Shown here: in pieces, positions 6,327 through 6,886 of the stretch
Position numbering within the stretch: position 1 is the first letter of the stretch
Layout: every line of letters begins with the position of its first letter
Source of the DNA: Bryobacterales bacterium
Lineage (GTDB): Bacteria > Acidobacteriota > Terriglobia > Bryobacterales > Bryobacteraceae
Assembly (NCBI GenBank): GCA_003517725.1
Contig: DOZZ01000304.1
Coordinates: 5,665-12,550 of the forward strand
Direction: 5' to 3'
DNA: 6,886 bases
The notes under the pieces: model-generated
What the model was told of the DNA's origin: nothing
What the model saw: only the letters and a program-made list of their open reading frames with translations
Database searches by the model: none
Translations under genes and position numbers: made by a program

Positions 6327-6621
6327 AGACCACTAAAGCATCCCGGACAACATCTTCCCGGAAGTGCCGGCTCAGATCCATCTGAGTCCTCAGGTCGACT
6401 TTGCGACCGGCCAATAACTGGCTCAGCTCATCTTCGATATCAGCCAAACGAAAGAACCCGACGTGCTCGCGCGGCTGGAACTCCACCAGAACGTCGAGGT
6501 CGCTGGACGCGGAAAAACGATTCGTCAGAACGGAACCGAACAGAGCCAGTTTCCGGATGCCGTTGCGCCGGCACAATTGCGCGATCTTTGCTTCGGGGAT
6601 CTCGATTTGGGCGACGGTCAT
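6313..6621 (-). CDS. mntA: MNT-type nucleotidyltransferase (MntA-like antitoxin of HepT)
   Basis: Minimal nucleotidyltransferase. In the known MNT/HepT system the antitoxin adds AMP to a HepT tyrosine near the RNase motif and so silences it. With ATG at 6621 the protein has 102 residues, normal for the family. Seen: ALFGS (26-30), then exactly ten residues, then DLD (Asp41, Asp43), the GSx10DxD signature, and a third carboxylate Asp76 in GRKVDL. The first helix (IPEAKIAQLCRRNGIRKL) is also typical, so the enzyme appears intact. Start: a GTG at 6696 would add 25 residues without family resemblance and overlap the upstream gene by 20 bases. The ATG at 6621 lacks a Shine-Dalgarno site, so the start is moderately sure. 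It is followed directly by the truncated hepT, making it an orphan antitoxin. Confidence 0.88.
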   Translation of the reverse strand: MTVAQIEIPEAKIAQLCRRNGIRKLALFGSVLTNRFSASSDLDVLVEFQPREHVGFFRLADIEDELSQLLAGRKVDLRTQMDLSRHFREDVVRDALVVYAAS

Positions 6622-6630
6622 GCTGCTGTC

Positions 6631-6660
6631 AGTATGTCCCACGACGACCGCAGTTGTCCC
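6631..6660 (-). promoter_or_regulatory. Weak promoter candidate for the MNT gene
   Basis: On the minus strand GGGACA (6660-6655) and CATACT (6636-6631) are 18 bases apart, four matches each to the -35 and -10 consensus. The predicted start would fall about 3 bases before the ATG at 6621, which would explain the missing ribosome site. Both hexamers are weak, and co-transcription with the upstream gene is an alternative. Confidence 0.25.
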
Positions 6661-6676
6661 GCGAGCTTCGCGCTCC

Positions 6677-6886
6677 CTACGTTCTGGCGTGCTCACCCAA
6701 CGGCGCGATCGAAACGATCGCCGGGTCCGCTCTAAACCCGATCTTCCTCAGACACCGGTCGATCCATTGCCGCGTCAGCTTTTCCTGCACTCCGTTCTGC
6801 GACAACCGCGTCCGCAGATTGCTCCAGTCCACGTGATCCAGCGACTGGTCTTGATTGAAGCAGGAAAACACGGTCCGCTCGACGCC
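6677..6886 (-). CDS. Unidentified protein, C-terminal 69 residues (5' end outside window)
   Basis: The minus frame is open from the window edge (first codons GVERTVFSCFNQDQ) to TAG at 6677-6679. Third codon positions are mostly G or C in this frame, as in the real genes here, which supports coding. The visible part is soluble, charged and probably helical, with QEKLTRQWIDRCLRKIGF in the middle and PAIVSIAPLGEHART at the end. There is no transmembrane segment or recognisable motif, and I do not recognise the family. It runs in the same direction as the MNT gene, whose ATG is 55 bases beyond its stop, so an operon is possible. A GTG at 6871 is in frame, but coding appears to continue upstream of it. 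Confidence 0.55.
   Translation of the reverse strand, partial: GVERTVFSCFNQDQSLDHVDWSNLRTRLSQNGVQEKLTRQWIDRCLRKIGFRADPAIVSIAPLGEHART

Noticed and set aside
6622..6696. GTG at 6696 as the MNT gene start
   Set aside because: The added 25 residues resemble nothing in the family and the frame would overlap the upstream gene; the ATG at 6621 gives the usual length. Not fully excluded, since neither start has a good ribosome site.

Overview
The window is GC-rich, with strongly GC-biased third codon positions and Shine-Dalgarno-type start sites on some genes. The protein repertoire looks like a soil acidobacterium of the Solibacter/Bryobacter kind: large secreted arylsulfotransferase-like beta-propellers, an AraA-like sugar isomerase of the long 'EYYAxDF...GHDGPGH' type, and an MNT/HepT module. 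That taxonomic placement is an inference from the families, not a proven assignment.

Layout, left to right. (1) Positions 2-1756 (+) hold a 5'-truncated arylsulfotransferase-like gene (copy 1). It converges on (2) a PAPS-dependent sulfotransferase at 1807-2733 (-). The 50 bp between their stop codons hold a perfect 10-bp hairpin, most convincingly a terminator for the minus-strand gene. (3) A 127-bp divergent intergenic region separates the sulfotransferase from an L-arabinose/L-fucose-isomerase-like gene at 2861-4303 (+) with a probable TTG start. (4) After a short spacer with an extended -10 element comes a second, complete arylsulfotransferase-like gene (copy 2, 4356-6185, +). It begins with GTG, has a signal peptide, and may be read from a leaderless mRNA. 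(5) Six bases beyond its stop, on the minus strand, lies the C-terminal stub of a HepT toxin gene (about 6192-6326). It is preceded in the same direction by a complete MNT nucleotidyltransferase antitoxin gene (6313-6621) and the 3' end of an unidentified gene (6677-6886).

How the genes may work together. Two tandem-oriented, clearly paralogous periplasmic sulfotransferase-like propellers bracket a cytoplasmic PAPS-type sulfotransferase and a sugar isomerase. A shared theme of sulfate-group transfer, perhaps on an aromatic or sugar compound, is plausible, but no substrate can be read from sequence. Both propellers keep the histidine-rich active-site motifs, yet carry Pro-Glu where I recall the family having an Arg (SMPEQ/SIPEQ). 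Their chemistry may therefore differ from the textbook enzyme. The right edge looks like a decaying toxin-antitoxin module: the antitoxin is intact and the toxin has lost roughly its first two thirds. No stretch over 300 bases lacks a gene, and I saw no tRNA, rRNA, CRISPR array or insertion sequence.
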